Assembly (NCBI GenBank): GCA_024227755.1
Contig: JAAEUB010000100.1
Location: forward strand, 1 to 41,546
DNA from: Paracoccaceae bacterium
GTDB taxonomy: Bacteria; Pseudomonadota; Alphaproteobacteria; Rhodobacterales; Rhodobacteraceae
Direction of reading: 5' to 3'
Length of the DNA stretch: 41,546 bases
The position numbers were made by a program, and so were the translations under genes. The notes under the pieces are model-generated. The model searched no databases. It had not been told where the DNA came from and worked only from the letters and a program-made list of their open reading frames with translations. Below, piece after piece: positions 1-8,232 of the stretch (the first letter of the stretch is position 1; the number at the start of each line of letters is the position of its first letter).

Positions 1-2
1 AG

Positions 3-446
3 CGTGACCGGCTGGAAGCGATGGTTGCGGACAGCAATCAGGAATGGCAAAAGGCCGACAGCGTTTATGAGATTGCCGTTGGCCTGACCACCAAGCCATC
101 CTCGGTGCTGAATAACTGGGGTTATTCCAAACTGACACGCGGCGATTATCCCGGTGCCGAAACGCTGTTTAGCGAAGCACTGACCTTTGACCGCAATTTG
201 TTCACCGCAAAAAACAACCTTGTTCTGGCCCGTGCGGCTCAGCGGCAATATGACATGCCGGTGATAACGATGACACAGGTTGAACGCGCCCAGCTTTTGC
301 ATACGGCCGCACTTTCAGCGATCAAACAGGGCGACGTTTCGATCGGCAAGGCGCTTTTAAAGGAAGCGATTGCCACCCATCCCCAACATTTCGAGGCCGC
401 TGTGCGCGCCCTTAGCGCTTTGGAAGACAATGTGAGCAACGGATGA
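3..446 (+). CDS. TPR-repeat protein of a Tad pilus locus, 5' end outside the window
   Basis: The reading frame is open from the first bases of the window, so the start codon lies upstream and only the last ~147 residues are visible. The visible part contains tetratricopeptide-like helical repeats: a segment around NNWGYSKLTRGDYPGAETLF with the A/G/Y spacing of a TPR helix pair, then FTAKNNLVLARAAQRQYD. TadD-type TPR proteins are outer-membrane or periplasmic scaffolds for Tad/Flp pilus assembly, and this gene sits directly before a Tad prepilin peptidase. The stop overlaps the next ATG by four bases (ATGA), so the two genes are almost certainly translationally coupled. The TadD-family assignment is inferred from repeat type and context; the N-terminal lipobox that would support it is not in the window. 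Confidence 0.7.
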   Translation, partial: RDRLEAMVADSNQEWQKADSVYEIAVGLTTKPSSVLNNWGYSKLTRGDYPGAETLFSEALTFDRNLFTAKNNLVLARAAQRQYDMPVITMTQVERAQLLHTAALSAIKQGDVSIGKALLKEAIATHPQHFEAAVRALSALEDNVSNG

Positions 447-943
447 ATCTGGACTTGACCGTGCAGGCGGCGTGGTGGTTTTTGCCACTCGTTACCCCTA
501 TCGCCATTTTTGTCGCCTGGAGCGACATGGCGTATATGAAAATTCCCAACAAGGCAGTTCTAGCCTTGATGTTGGTCTTTCTGGTGGTCGGTCTGGTGGC
601 TCTGCCATGGGCTGTCTATCCTTGGCGGCTGGTGCATTTTGTGGTGGTGCTGGTGGTTGGCTTTTTGATGAACGCGGTGGGGCTTTTGGGTGCGGGTGAC
701 GCCAAGTTTGCCGCTGCGATGGCACCGTTCATCGCGCTCCCTGATATAACCCCCTTTCTCTACATTCTGGCCCCTGTGGTGCTGGCTGCTTTCATTACCC
801 ACCGGCTTGTTCGTCGCATGGCGGTCATTCGGGCGCGATTTCCTGATTGGGAAAGCTGGGAAAGACGTGATTTTCCCATGGGGCTGGCATTGGGGCCATC
901 GCTGGTTTTTTACCTGCTGGCCGGGGTATTCTGGGGCAGCTAA
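443..943 (+). CDS. Prepilin peptidase, A24 family (TadV/CpaA type)
   Basis: A 166-residue polytopic membrane protein with the two catalytic aspartates of type IV prepilin peptidases: Asp28 in WSDMAYMKIPN and Asp86 in the GAGDAK (GxGD) motif. The length matches the short TadV/CpaA form, which lacks the N-terminal methyltransferase domain of PilD. It would cleave the leader of Flp pilin and pseudopilins at the inner membrane. The ATG overlaps the stop of the upstream TPR gene, which places it in a Tad pilus operon of which only the end is visible. The family call is secure. The TadV subtype rests on length and neighbours, and whether it also methylates its substrate cannot be judged here. Confidence 0.9.
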   Translation: MNLDLTVQAAWWFLPLVTPIAIFVAWSDMAYMKIPNKAVLALMLVFLVVGLVALPWAVYPWRLVHFVVVLVVGFLMNAVGLLGAGDAKFAAAMAPFIALPDITPFLYILAPVVLAAFITHRLVRRMAVIRARFPDWESWERRDFPMGLALGPSLVFYLLAGVFWGS

Positions 944-966
944 GGCCAAGCTTGGTGACAACATCA

Positions 967-1042
967 AATTTGTAAAAAGCCCGTTTCAGGGGTCAGGAAT
1001 TTACAAAAAGCCTTTTTTTAGACGGCGAAATTTGCAAATTTC
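967..1042. repeat. Three phased AATTT-RY-AAA motifs, 31-bp period
   Basis: Three related AT-rich motifs begin at 967 (AATTTGTAAAAAGCC), 998 (AATTTACAAAAAGCC) and 1029 (AATTTGCAAATTT). Starts are exactly 31 bp apart, about three helical turns. The first two match at 13 of 15 positions. The third lies in a perfect 16-bp palindrome at 1027-1042 (GAAATTTGCAAATTTC). The shared core TTTRYAAA is itself near-palindromic. They fill most of the 111-bp gap between two convergent genes, where no promoter is expected. Function unknown. Confidence 0.6.
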
Positions 1043-1054
1043 ACTCCAATTCGG

Positions 1055-2671
1055 TCATTTCTCGTACAATATGAACATCTCGTTGCGCCTGATTTCGACC
1101 AGTTCCACCCCGCTTTCAGATATCTCGGTCAGGATCATACCGCGCACGATGGTTGACATCGGGCAAAATGGGACGATCACATAATCCGCCGCCTCAAAAC
1201 CCGGCAGGCCACCATAGTACCAAGGTGATCCACCAGGCAGTGGTTCAAAGGCCCCAAACAGCCAAAAGCTCGATAATAAATCGGCGGTGAATACGGTCTT
1301 TCCCTCGACCAGACCTGATGCCCTAAGGTCCGCCGACATGGAAGAAAACCACGCGATCACGCCCAGCTCAATATAACAGTTCGGCAAAGTTTCTTCTTGA
1401 AAAACAAAGACTTCATCCCGCATTTCCGGATCAGTAAAAGCCTCAAAGGGCGTCCCTGCCCCATCCAGTGCCACGCGGGCATCGACCCGTTTGGCGCGTA
1501 CGCGTCTGGTTTGTAAATCCTCGTGTACGCCTGAGCCTTGCAAAAGTGGTACATGCTTTTCAGGGTCAATACGCATATGCCGAAACGGCGAATATGCAAG
1601 ATTGATAAAGCTGGGGGAGGCCATGGCCAACGCGCCAATTGCCGTCCATGTTACCGCCTTTTGCAGATCCCATCCCAACCCGTTGCGAATGTCGTGATTT
1701 GGCGCAATCACAAGAAGCATCACCCCAAAAAGCCCCAGCCACTGCGGGTCGTTCCCAGAGTTCTGAAAGGTCACATAGAAGAACCCCGGAGCCAGCAAAA
1801 GAAGCATTAACCCTTCCAGTCCGCGCCCAGCCTGTCGCAGGAAAATAACTCCTGCAATCAATAAGATAGAGCCACCCATATAGGCAGGGGAACCGATGAC
1901 ACCGATCAGCGGCAAGCTGGGCTGCGGGCGCACCTGGCTGGCCGAAACGGTCATCAGATCACCGAAATACGCCACCCAGAAACCCGTACCACCAGCCAGT
2001 GTCACCAGCGCCATCACCATCAGACCCGACAAAACCGCCCAGATCGTCGTCATCCCCGCCTTGCGCCCGATCAGCCCGACCAGCACAGGTGCTGCAAAAC
2101 CGGCAAAATACGTCACCTTGATCAACGCCATCACTGCCATACCCAATCCCAAAACCACCCCATCCGCAAACGGATGAGGTTTGTCTTCATTTGGCAGGAA
2201 AATGGTCGCGATCACCAAAAATGCCGCGGCCCAAGCCCAGCGGTTATAATGCATCGAAACTGACACCGCGCTGTCTTCTTCGCCATGCACCAGGGCAAGG
2301 ATCAAGACCAGTACCGCGGCCCCAAAAATGTAGGCTGTAACCCCCTTGAAGCGACTAAAAGACACCCACCAAATTGCTGGCAAAAACACAATAGCAACAA
2401 GTAGTTGCGAATATAGGAAGGCGTGGCCCACCCCAAAGCCAGCTTTCAGAAAAGCGACGATCGGCAGGAAGGCGAAAAGGCCAATTGGTGTGACAAAATC
2501 GAGATGCGGCCAGTCCCCTTGCGCCATGCGCAACACCATCTGCAACAGGTGCAGTGTATCACCCTCGTGCTTGCCAATGAAGAAACCGCCTTTACTCATC
2601 GCGGCACCCGCAAGGACAGCGGTAACCAGCACCAAAAAGCCCGTTAAAATCGCTTTGTTCACCCGATCCAT
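1055..2671 (-). CDS. Polytopic membrane protein, possible GT-C-type glycosyltransferase
   Basis: A 538-residue protein with a TM helix at residues 8-26 and about ten further hydrophobic segments to roughly residue 370, followed by a soluble C-terminal domain of about 160 residues. The first loop carries acidic residues (KHEGDTLH, then HLDFVTPIG), which resembles the arrangement in GT-C-fold lipid-linked-sugar transferases (acidic residues, then a D-x(3)-P-x-G turn after TM1). That likeness is by eye only. The C-terminal domain has two cysteines (PNCYIE, VPFCPMS) and would face the periplasm in a GT-C topology. It converges on the pilus genes and diverges from the AAA+ gene. A role in glycan or surface modification is a guess. 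Start: ATG after an AT-rich leader without a strong ribosome-binding site. Confidence 0.6.
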   Translation of the reverse strand: MDRVNKAILTGFLVLVTAVLAGAAMSKGGFFIGKHEGDTLHLLQMVLRMAQGDWPHLDFVTPIGLFAFLPIVAFLKAGFGVGHAFLYSQLLVAIVFLPAIWWVSFSRFKGVTAYIFGAAVLVLILALVHGEEDSAVSVSMHYNRWAWAAAFLVIATIFLPNEDKPHPFADGVVLGLGMAVMALIKVTYFAGFAAPVLVGLIGRKAGMTTIWAVLSGLMVMALVTLAGGTGFWVAYFGDLMTVSASQVRPQPSLPLIGVIGSPAYMGGSILLIAGVIFLRQAGRGLEGLMLLLLAPGFFYVTFQNSGNDPQWLGLFGVMLLVIAPNHDIRNGLGWDLQKAVTWTAIGALAMASPSFINLAYSPFRHMRIDPEKHVPLLQGSGVHEDLQTRRVRAKRVDARVALDGAGTPFEAFTDPEMRDEVFVFQEETLPNCYIELGVIAWFSSMSADLRASGLVEGKTVFTADLLSSFWLFGAFEPLPGGSPWYYGGLPGFEAADYVIVPFCPMSTIVRGMILTEISESGVELVEIRRNEMFILYEK

Positions 2672-2814
2672 ACCCGTCCCCCGTTAACTTTTTACCAAGT
2701 CTAACGCCGCTCAATTGCCGATGCAAAAGACCATTCGCAGTTTTTGTTGTCGAAACCACCCGTTGCGGTTAGAATCGCCTTAAAATAGACAAAAAAAACG
2801 AGCAGTCAGATAAA

Positions 2815-4125
2815 ATGAATATGCAGACCTCAGGCGTTATGGCGCCACCCCCGGCGCGCGACATGGCCGATACCGGGCTGAACGTTGTCATGATGCGTGA
2901 CATCATGCTCAAAACCATGTTCCGCACCAACAAGGAAGAAATCAGCGAACTTGTACGCGTCCTTTGCCTGCCCTCACGAGTGGTTCAGGAGCTTATTGAC
3001 GCCGCCCGCGATCAGGGATTGGTTGAGGCGACCGGGACCCTGCATGCGGGCTCCAGCGGCGAAATGGGGTTTCGTCTGACTGATGGCGGCAAGGCCCGTG
3101 CGCTGGATGCTCTTAGCCAGTCGGAATACTACGGTGCCATGCCGGTCCCGATGGAGGTCTACGCCAAACAGGTCAAGCGCCAGTCAATCCGCAACATCCA
3201 GATGACGCGCAACCAGTTGACCGGTGCCATGGGGCATCTCGTTTTGCCTGATGAGCTTCTGGATCACCTTGGCCCGGCCGTCGGGTCGGGGCGCTCAATC
3301 TTGATGTACGGACCACCGGGTAACGGTAAATCGTCTATTTCCAATGGTATACGCGACGCATTGGGCGACAAAATCTATGTGCCGCGGGCAATCGAGTATG
3401 CCGGGCAAGTAATCACAGTCTATGACCCGATCGTGCATTCGGCCGCAGAAGAACAGGTCGATGACCCTGACTCGTTACGTCGCACCTCGAACCGGTATGA
3501 CCTTCGCTATGTACTGTGTGAGCGGCCAACAGTGATCACCGGTGGTGAGTTGACGATCGACATGCTCAACCTGGTCTACAACGCCACTTCGCGGACCTAT
3601 CAGGCACCGCTGCAACTGAAATCTACTGGCGGCGTATTCATCGTCGACGACCTTGGACGCCAAGCCGAACCGCCACAGGCATTGATCAACCGATGGATCG
3701 TGCCGCTTGAGGAAAACAAAGATATCCTCGCCCTGCAATCGGGTGAAAAATTCGAAGTGCCGTTTGACACATTGGTCATTTTTTCAACCAACTTTCATCC
3801 AAACGAAATCTTCGACAAAGCGGCCCTGCGCCGGATTTTCTTCAAAATTAAAATTGACGGACCCTCTCAGGAGGATTTCCTAAAGATTTTTGCCATGGTA
3901 GCGCGTAAGAAAAATATCGCGCTTGATGAAGCAACTTTGGTTCATCTACTCAAGAAGAAATACCCGACCATTGATAACATCTATGCCAACTACCAGCCGA
4001 TTTTCCTTATAGATCAGATGCTTGCAATATGTGACTTCGAGGGTATTCAACCACAGATGACGCCCGAACTAATAGACCGTGCCTGGGCCAACATGTTTGT
4101 GCGCGAGGAACATATCGAACACTGA
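2815..4125 (+). CDS. AAA+ ATPase with N-terminal winged-helix-like region
   Basis: 436 residues. Residues 25-105 read like a winged-helix domain: helices, then a GFRLTDGGKARA wing typical of MarR-like folds. The AAA+ core follows, with Walker A GPPGNGKS at 166-173, Walker B FIVDD at 275-279, sensor-1 STN at 324-326, and paired arginines 339-340 (ALRRIFFKI) where arginine fingers are expected. Asp-Asp in place of the usual Asp-Glu in Walker B is unusual but can still support ATP use. Residues 360-436 look like the small helical lid. It is a soluble protein with no membrane segment. The gene lies just beyond the Tad pilus genes and 23 bp before the helicase, so it may be co-transcribed with either group. 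No named family recognised; substrate and partner unknown. Confidence 0.75.
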   Translation: MNMQTSGVMAPPPARDMADTGLNVVMMRDIMLKTMFRTNKEEISELVRVLCLPSRVVQELIDAARDQGLVEATGTLHAGSSGEMGFRLTDGGKARALDALSQSEYYGAMPVPMEVYAKQVKRQSIRNIQMTRNQLTGAMGHLVLPDELLDHLGPAVGSGRSILMYGPPGNGKSSISNGIRDALGDKIYVPRAIEYAGQVITVYDPIVHSAAEEQVDDPDSLRRTSNRYDLRYVLCERPTVITGGELTIDMLNLVYNATSRTYQAPLQLKSTGGVFIVDDLGRQAEPPQALINRWIVPLEENKDILALQSGEKFEVPFDTLVIFSTNFHPNEIFDKAALRRIFFKIKIDGPSQEDFLKIFAMVARKKNIALDEATLVHLLKKKYPTIDNIYANYQPIFLIDQMLAICDFEGIQPQMTPELIDRAWANMFVREEHIEH

Positions 4126-4148
4126 CAAAGCCTTCAGACCGGGGTAAA

Positions 4149-6551
4149 ATGGCCTGCATGACCGCCCTGCCCGCCCTTTTTCAAAGCTGGTTTGCTGAAC
4201 GCGACTGGCAACCGCATCCGCATCAGCTGGAAGTCCTGAACCGCGCTGACAGCTCCGCGATAATGCTGATTGCCCCGACGGGCGGCGGCAAGACGCTTGC
4301 AGGATTCCTACCTTCTTTTGTTGATTTAGGGGAAAGTCCCGCCCCAGGCTTGCACACTTTATACATTTCACCGTTGAAAGCCCTGGCTGCGGACATGCGC
4401 CGCAACCTTGGCAAACCAATCAACGACATGGGTTTGGCGATCCGGGTCGAGGACCGTTCAGGCGATACCAGCCAGACCCGCAAGAAGGCCCAACGTGCCG
4501 ATCCCCCACATATCCTGTTAACCACGCCCGAAAGTCTGGCCCTGTTGCTCAGTTACGAGGACGCGCCGCGGATATTCGCCAGCCTCAAACGCGTTGTTGT
4601 GGATGAATTGCATGCCCTGGCCGAAAGCAAACGGGGCGACCAGCTGATGCTCGGCCTGACGCGTCTTATGGCCCTTGCGCCGGACCTGAAACTGATCGGT
4701 CTTTCTGCCACGGTTGAGGACCCGCCAGCGCTGGCGCATTACCTGCACCATGAAACAGAAATCCTGATTGCCGATCCCGGACCCGATCCCAAAATAGCCA
4801 TGCTTACCACCGACACACCTCCGCCGTGGTCGGGGGGTGGTGGTCGCTATGCGATCCCCGAGGTTCTGGCCGCGGTGAAAGCGCACAAAACCACTTTGAT
4901 ATTCCACAACACACGTGCCCAGGCCGAGATCTTTTTTCACCATTTATGGCTGGCCAACGAAGAATTGCTTCCTATCGGTATCCATCATGGATCACTCAGC
5001 CGCGAGGCGCGGGGCAAGGTTGAACAGGCCATGGTTGGCGGCGAACTTAAGGCGGTTGTCTGCACCGGAAGCCTGGACCTCGGCCTTGATTGGGGCGACG
5101 TCGATCTTGTCATTCAGGTCGGTGCACCAAAGAATGTCAAACGTCTGGTGCAACGTATCGGACGGGCCAATCACCAGTATAATGCGCCTTCCAAAGCACT
5201 GTTATTGCCCGCAAATCGGTGGGAGATCATTGAGTGTCAGGCGGCAATAGAGGCAGCCCTTGCCCACGATCTTGACGGTGATCCACCTGGCCCGGGACCG
5301 CGCGATGTCCTTTGCCAGCACATCCTGATCCGCGCCTGCTCAGGGCCCTTTCAGGCCGACAAGCTTTACCGCGAGGTCAGAAATGCTGGTGCCTATGCAA
5401 AGCTGACCCGGTCTGAATTTGACGAATGCCTCAACTTTGTTGCCACAGGTGGTTATGCGCTCAGGGCCTATGACCGCTGGCAGCGGCTGCGCCAGTGCCC
5501 GGACGGTAACTGGCAACTTCGCGACCCTCGTGCAGCCCGGATGATACGCATGAATATAGGCACCATACAGGACACTGATACATTGAAAGTGCGCATGAAA
5601 GGACGCGGCGGCAAAGCCTTGGGCGAGGTTGAGGAGGGTTTTGCCGCCAGCCTTGTACCCGGTGATACTTTCCTGATGGGTGGTCAGATTGTACGCTTTG
5701 AAGCCCTGCGCGAAATGGTGGTGCAGGTAAGCCGCGACCGTGGCCGCCGCCCGAAAATCGCTGTCTTCATGGGCACCAAATTCTCAACCTCGACCCAGCT
5801 TTCGGCGCGTATTCTCAAGCTGATCCACCGTGACGATCTGTCTGCCCTGCCATCCCATACGCGCGAATGGATCACCCTGCAAAATACCGTCTCGCGCCTG
5901 CCGCGCACCGGACGTTTGCTTTTTGAAAGCTTCCCCCATGAAGGCCGGGCACATAGCTGCATTTACGGGTTTGCCGGACGGGGCGCGATGCAGACCCTTG
6001 GCCTTATGCTAACAAGGCGGATGGAGAGTGCCGGGTTGGGACCATTGGGATTTGTTGCCACCGATTATGCCACGTTGATCTGGTCGCTAACAGAAGTCAC
6101 TGATGTTGACACCCTTCTTGATCCAGATGGCTTAAGCGAGGGTCTGGACGGGTGGTTGGCGGAAAATGCCCTGATGAAGCGCAGCTTTCGTGCCAGCGCC
6201 ACCATCGCCGGGCTAATCCAACGCAACCTGCCGGGCCAGCGCAGCACGGGGCGTCAGGCGACATTCAGTTCAGACATCCTTTATGATACGCTTAGGAGAT
6301 ATGACCCAGATCATCTGCTTCTGACGATAACGCGTGAAGAGGCACTGCGAGGGTTAATCGGGTTTGACCGGGTCGAAAACCTTTTGAGGCGCTCAACGGG
6401 CCGGATAGACCATGTCAGGCTGGACCATGTCACACCATTTGCAGCGCCCTTGTTTCTGGAGGTTGGCAAAGTGCCACTTGATGGCGCGGGGGCCGAAACC
6501 TTAATGGCGAATGAGGCGGCAAAACTAATGGAGGCGGCCGGTCTGTCATAG
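4149..6551 (+). CDS. Lhr-like DEXH-box helicase (ligase-associated DNA damage response type)
   Basis: An 800-residue superfamily 2 helicase. Motif I APTGGGKT lies at 42-49, motif II DELH at 152-155 and motif III SAT at 186-188. A second RecA domain with the QRIGRANH motif VI follows, then a long C-terminal region (about 400-800) of the Lhr type. The length fits the bacterial Lhr-core family that occurs with an ATP-dependent DNA ligase, an exonuclease and PdeM. PdeM follows here after about 40 bp, which supports that subgroup over the ~1500-residue Lhr. It is expected to translocate 3'-5' on single-stranded DNA during repair. The ligase and exonuclease are not in this window. Start: ATG 4149 follows GGGGTAAA; ATG 4158 is an alternative. 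Confidence 0.9.
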   Translation: MACMTALPALFQSWFAERDWQPHPHQLEVLNRADSSAIMLIAPTGGGKTLAGFLPSFVDLGESPAPGLHTLYISPLKALAADMRRNLGKPINDMGLAIRVEDRSGDTSQTRKKAQRADPPHILLTTPESLALLLSYEDAPRIFASLKRVVVDELHALAESKRGDQLMLGLTRLMALAPDLKLIGLSATVEDPPALAHYLHHETEILIADPGPDPKIAMLTTDTPPPWSGGGGRYAIPEVLAAVKAHKTTLIFHNTRAQAEIFFHHLWLANEELLPIGIHHGSLSREARGKVEQAMVGGELKAVVCTGSLDLGLDWGDVDLVIQVGAPKNVKRLVQRIGRANHQYNAPSKALLLPANRWEIIECQAAIEAALAHDLDGDPPGPGPRDVLCQHILIRACSGPFQADKLYREVRNAGAYAKLTRSEFDECLNFVATGGYALRAYDRWQRLRQCPDGNWQLRDPRAARMIRMNIGTIQDTDTLKVRMKGRGGKALGEVEEGFAASLVPGDTFLMGGQIVRFEALREMVVQVSRDRGRRPKIAVFMGTKFSTSTQLSARILKLIHRDDLSALPSHTREWITLQNTVSRLPRTGRLLFESFPHEGRAHSCIYGFAGRGAMQTLGLMLTRRMESAGLGPLGFVATDYATLIWSLTEVTDVDTLLDPDGLSEGLDGWLAENALMKRSFRASATIAGLIQRNLPGQRSTGRQATFSSDILYDTLRRYDPDHLLLTITREEALRGLIGFDRVENLLRRSTGRIDHVRLDHVTPFAAPLFLEVGKVPLDGAGAETLMANEAAKLMEAAGLS

Positions 6552-6592
6552 GCAGGTCTGATCTTTGAAAGAAAACACGGTTGGAACAAAAA

Positions 6593-7264
6593 ATGAATGG
6601 ATACGAGTTCATCTTTGCCGGTGCGCGGCTGACCATGTTGCCCAGCGGGGCGCTTTGGTGGGGCGAGGCTAAAATGCTTACAGTTTCAGACCTGCATCTG
6701 GGCAAATCCGAGCGTATGGCGCGCCGTGGCGGTGCGATGCTGCCGCCTTATGAGATACGCGATACACTCACCCGTTTAGAACGTGACATTTCCACATCGG
6801 GCGCTGAAACCATAGTCTGCCTTGGCGACAGCTTTGACGATTTGGACGCGGCTGAGAACATGCATGAAACCGATGCATTGTGGCTGACGCGCCTGATGGC
6901 CGGGCGGCGCTGGGTCTGGATTGAGGGAAACCACGACCCTGGCCCGGTTGAGTTTGGTGGCACCCATTTGGCCGAACTTTATGCACCACCGCTAAACTTT
7001 CGCCACATCGCCAGACCGGGTGCCGCGGCGGAGATTTCCGGGCATTATCACCCTAAAGCAAGTCTTTCACTACGGGGTCGCAGCATCAGCCGTCGCTGTC
7101 TGTTATATGATGCTGACCGGGTAATCCTGCCTGCTTACGGCACCTATACGGGCGGACTACGCAGCGACCATGTTGTACTTGAAGGGCTTATGCGGCTCGA
7201 AACCATTGCTGTGCTGACCGGACCGGACCCGCAGCCAATTCCAATGCCGCGATCTTTAAAGTAA
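6593..7264 (+). CDS. pdeM: Ligase-associated DNA damage response endonuclease/phosphoesterase PdeM
   Basis: 223 residues with all metal-binding blocks of a calcineurin-like phosphoesterase in order: SDLHLGK, LGDSFDD, the GNHDPG block and GHYHPK. The sequence WWGEAKMLTVSDLHLGK near the N-terminus is characteristic of PdeM. Family members are Mn-dependent nucleases or phosphoesterases encoded beside the Lhr-like helicase, as here, and act in DNA repair. The ATG at 6593 was chosen; an in-frame TTG at 6581 would add four residues, and neither has a strong ribosome-binding site. The last nine bases overlap the 3' end of the convergent LytTR gene, so full-length transcripts of the two genes are complementary at their ends. 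Confidence 0.88.
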   Translation: MNGYEFIFAGARLTMLPSGALWWGEAKMLTVSDLHLGKSERMARRGGAMLPPYEIRDTLTRLERDISTSGAETIVCLGDSFDDLDAAENMHETDALWLTRLMAGRRWVWIEGNHDPGPVEFGGTHLAELYAPPLNFRHIARPGAAAEISGHYHPKASLSLRGRSISRRCLLYDADRVILPAYGTYTGGLRSDHVVLEGLMRLETIAVLTGPDPQPIPMPRSLK

Positions 7265-8014
7265 TCCGCGTGCCCTGACGTTATCAGCATATTTTTGGCT
7301 GACAGGCACTGTGGCTCCATCGCGTAAAAGCAGATATGGGCGGTTATCTTCCATGCCGTTACCGGTGACAGCCGAAACTGTCACCCAATGCGACCGGTGG
7401 ACAGACAGGCCTTCGATACCCTCCATTTCTGCAATTGCATCCTTCAGACGCAAGCGTATCTGACACAGGCCAAACTCAGTACGTACCTCAACCTGGTGAT
7501 CGCGGCCACATATGTGCAGAATGTCGCCCCTAATATGCGCAGGCAAGCGTTCTGATAGACGTGGCTCCACAGGTTTGACCCGCTCGACAATTTCTGCACT
7601 CACAGCACGGGTAATATAGTACCGCATCAGATCAACAAATAGCACCAGAAGAAATATCAGGACGGACAACCGCGCGTCCGGTCGGTACCCGTTAAAATTC
7701 GGGTCGATAAAAAAATGGCTAAATACAATAATCAGTGGGGTCAAAAGCATCGCAATTGCGAGGGCAACCAATACGCTTATCCATGCGTATTTCAATCTGG
7801 GGAAAAAACTTAGAAAAAGCACCCTTGCTGCTAGCACCAAAAGGATCGATGTGCCGACGATTACCGACCAGTACATAATTCGAACCGGAAAGTTGAATTC
7901 TGAAAAAGTGCCAAACGGCCCGGTTAAACCGGCAAACACAGAAATGCCCAGCCACATTACAAATCGCAGTGGAGACAACAAAGCAACCAAAAACTCAGAC
8001 CACAACTTGCTCAT
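7256..8014 (-). CDS. Membrane-anchored LytTR-type DNA-binding regulator
   Basis: 252 residues. The N-terminal ~130 contain four hydrophobic segments (about 9-31, 47-69, 77-103 and 113-131). After a linker, residues ~155-252 form a LytTR DNA-binding domain, with the conserved GLSVHRSHWV segment (the usual HRS/HWV signature) and the late basic VPVSQKYADNVRA helix. This is an inner-membrane protein with a cytoplasmic DNA-binding domain, not a two-component response regulator, because no receiver domain is present. LytTR proteins bind direct repeats, often near their own promoter. AAGGA lies about 11 bases before the ATG. The gene converges with pdeM and diverges from the crotonase gene, whose 218-bp shared upstream region is a plausible target. 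Signal and targets unknown. Confidence 0.85.
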   Translation of the reverse strand: MSKLWSEFLVALLSPLRFVMWLGISVFAGLTGPFGTFSEFNFPVRIMYWSVIVGTSILLVLAARVLFLSFFPRLKYAWISVLVALAIAMLLTPLIIVFSHFFIDPNFNGYRPDARLSVLIFLLVLFVDLMRYYITRAVSAEIVERVKPVEPRLSERLPAHIRGDILHICGRDHQVEVRTEFGLCQIRLRLKDAIAEMEGIEGLSVHRSHWVTVSAVTGNGMEDNRPYLLLRDGATVPVSQKYADNVRARGLL

Positions 8015-8232
8015 TCTTCGCAGATTCCTTTCTCATCTCGAGTTGGAATAGGAGGTTTATTTCATTTTTTCAACCAACAGGAATTCTTTCGGGCGCTGTC
8101 GGCGCTTGAAAACCAGTGCCATCACGCAGGCGTGAACGCCACGCCGAAGTTTCGCCGGGCAAATCCAACTCGGAACGGGCTTGGCTGCACCAAAAATATC
8201 GGCCAAACTGCACACAAAAGCGGAGGAAAATA

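Noticed and set aside
8116-8232. 39-residue N-terminal extension of the crotonase
   Set aside because: The strong GGAGG precedes ATG 8233; the extension is Arg-rich, unlike crotonases, and lacks a ribosome-binding site.
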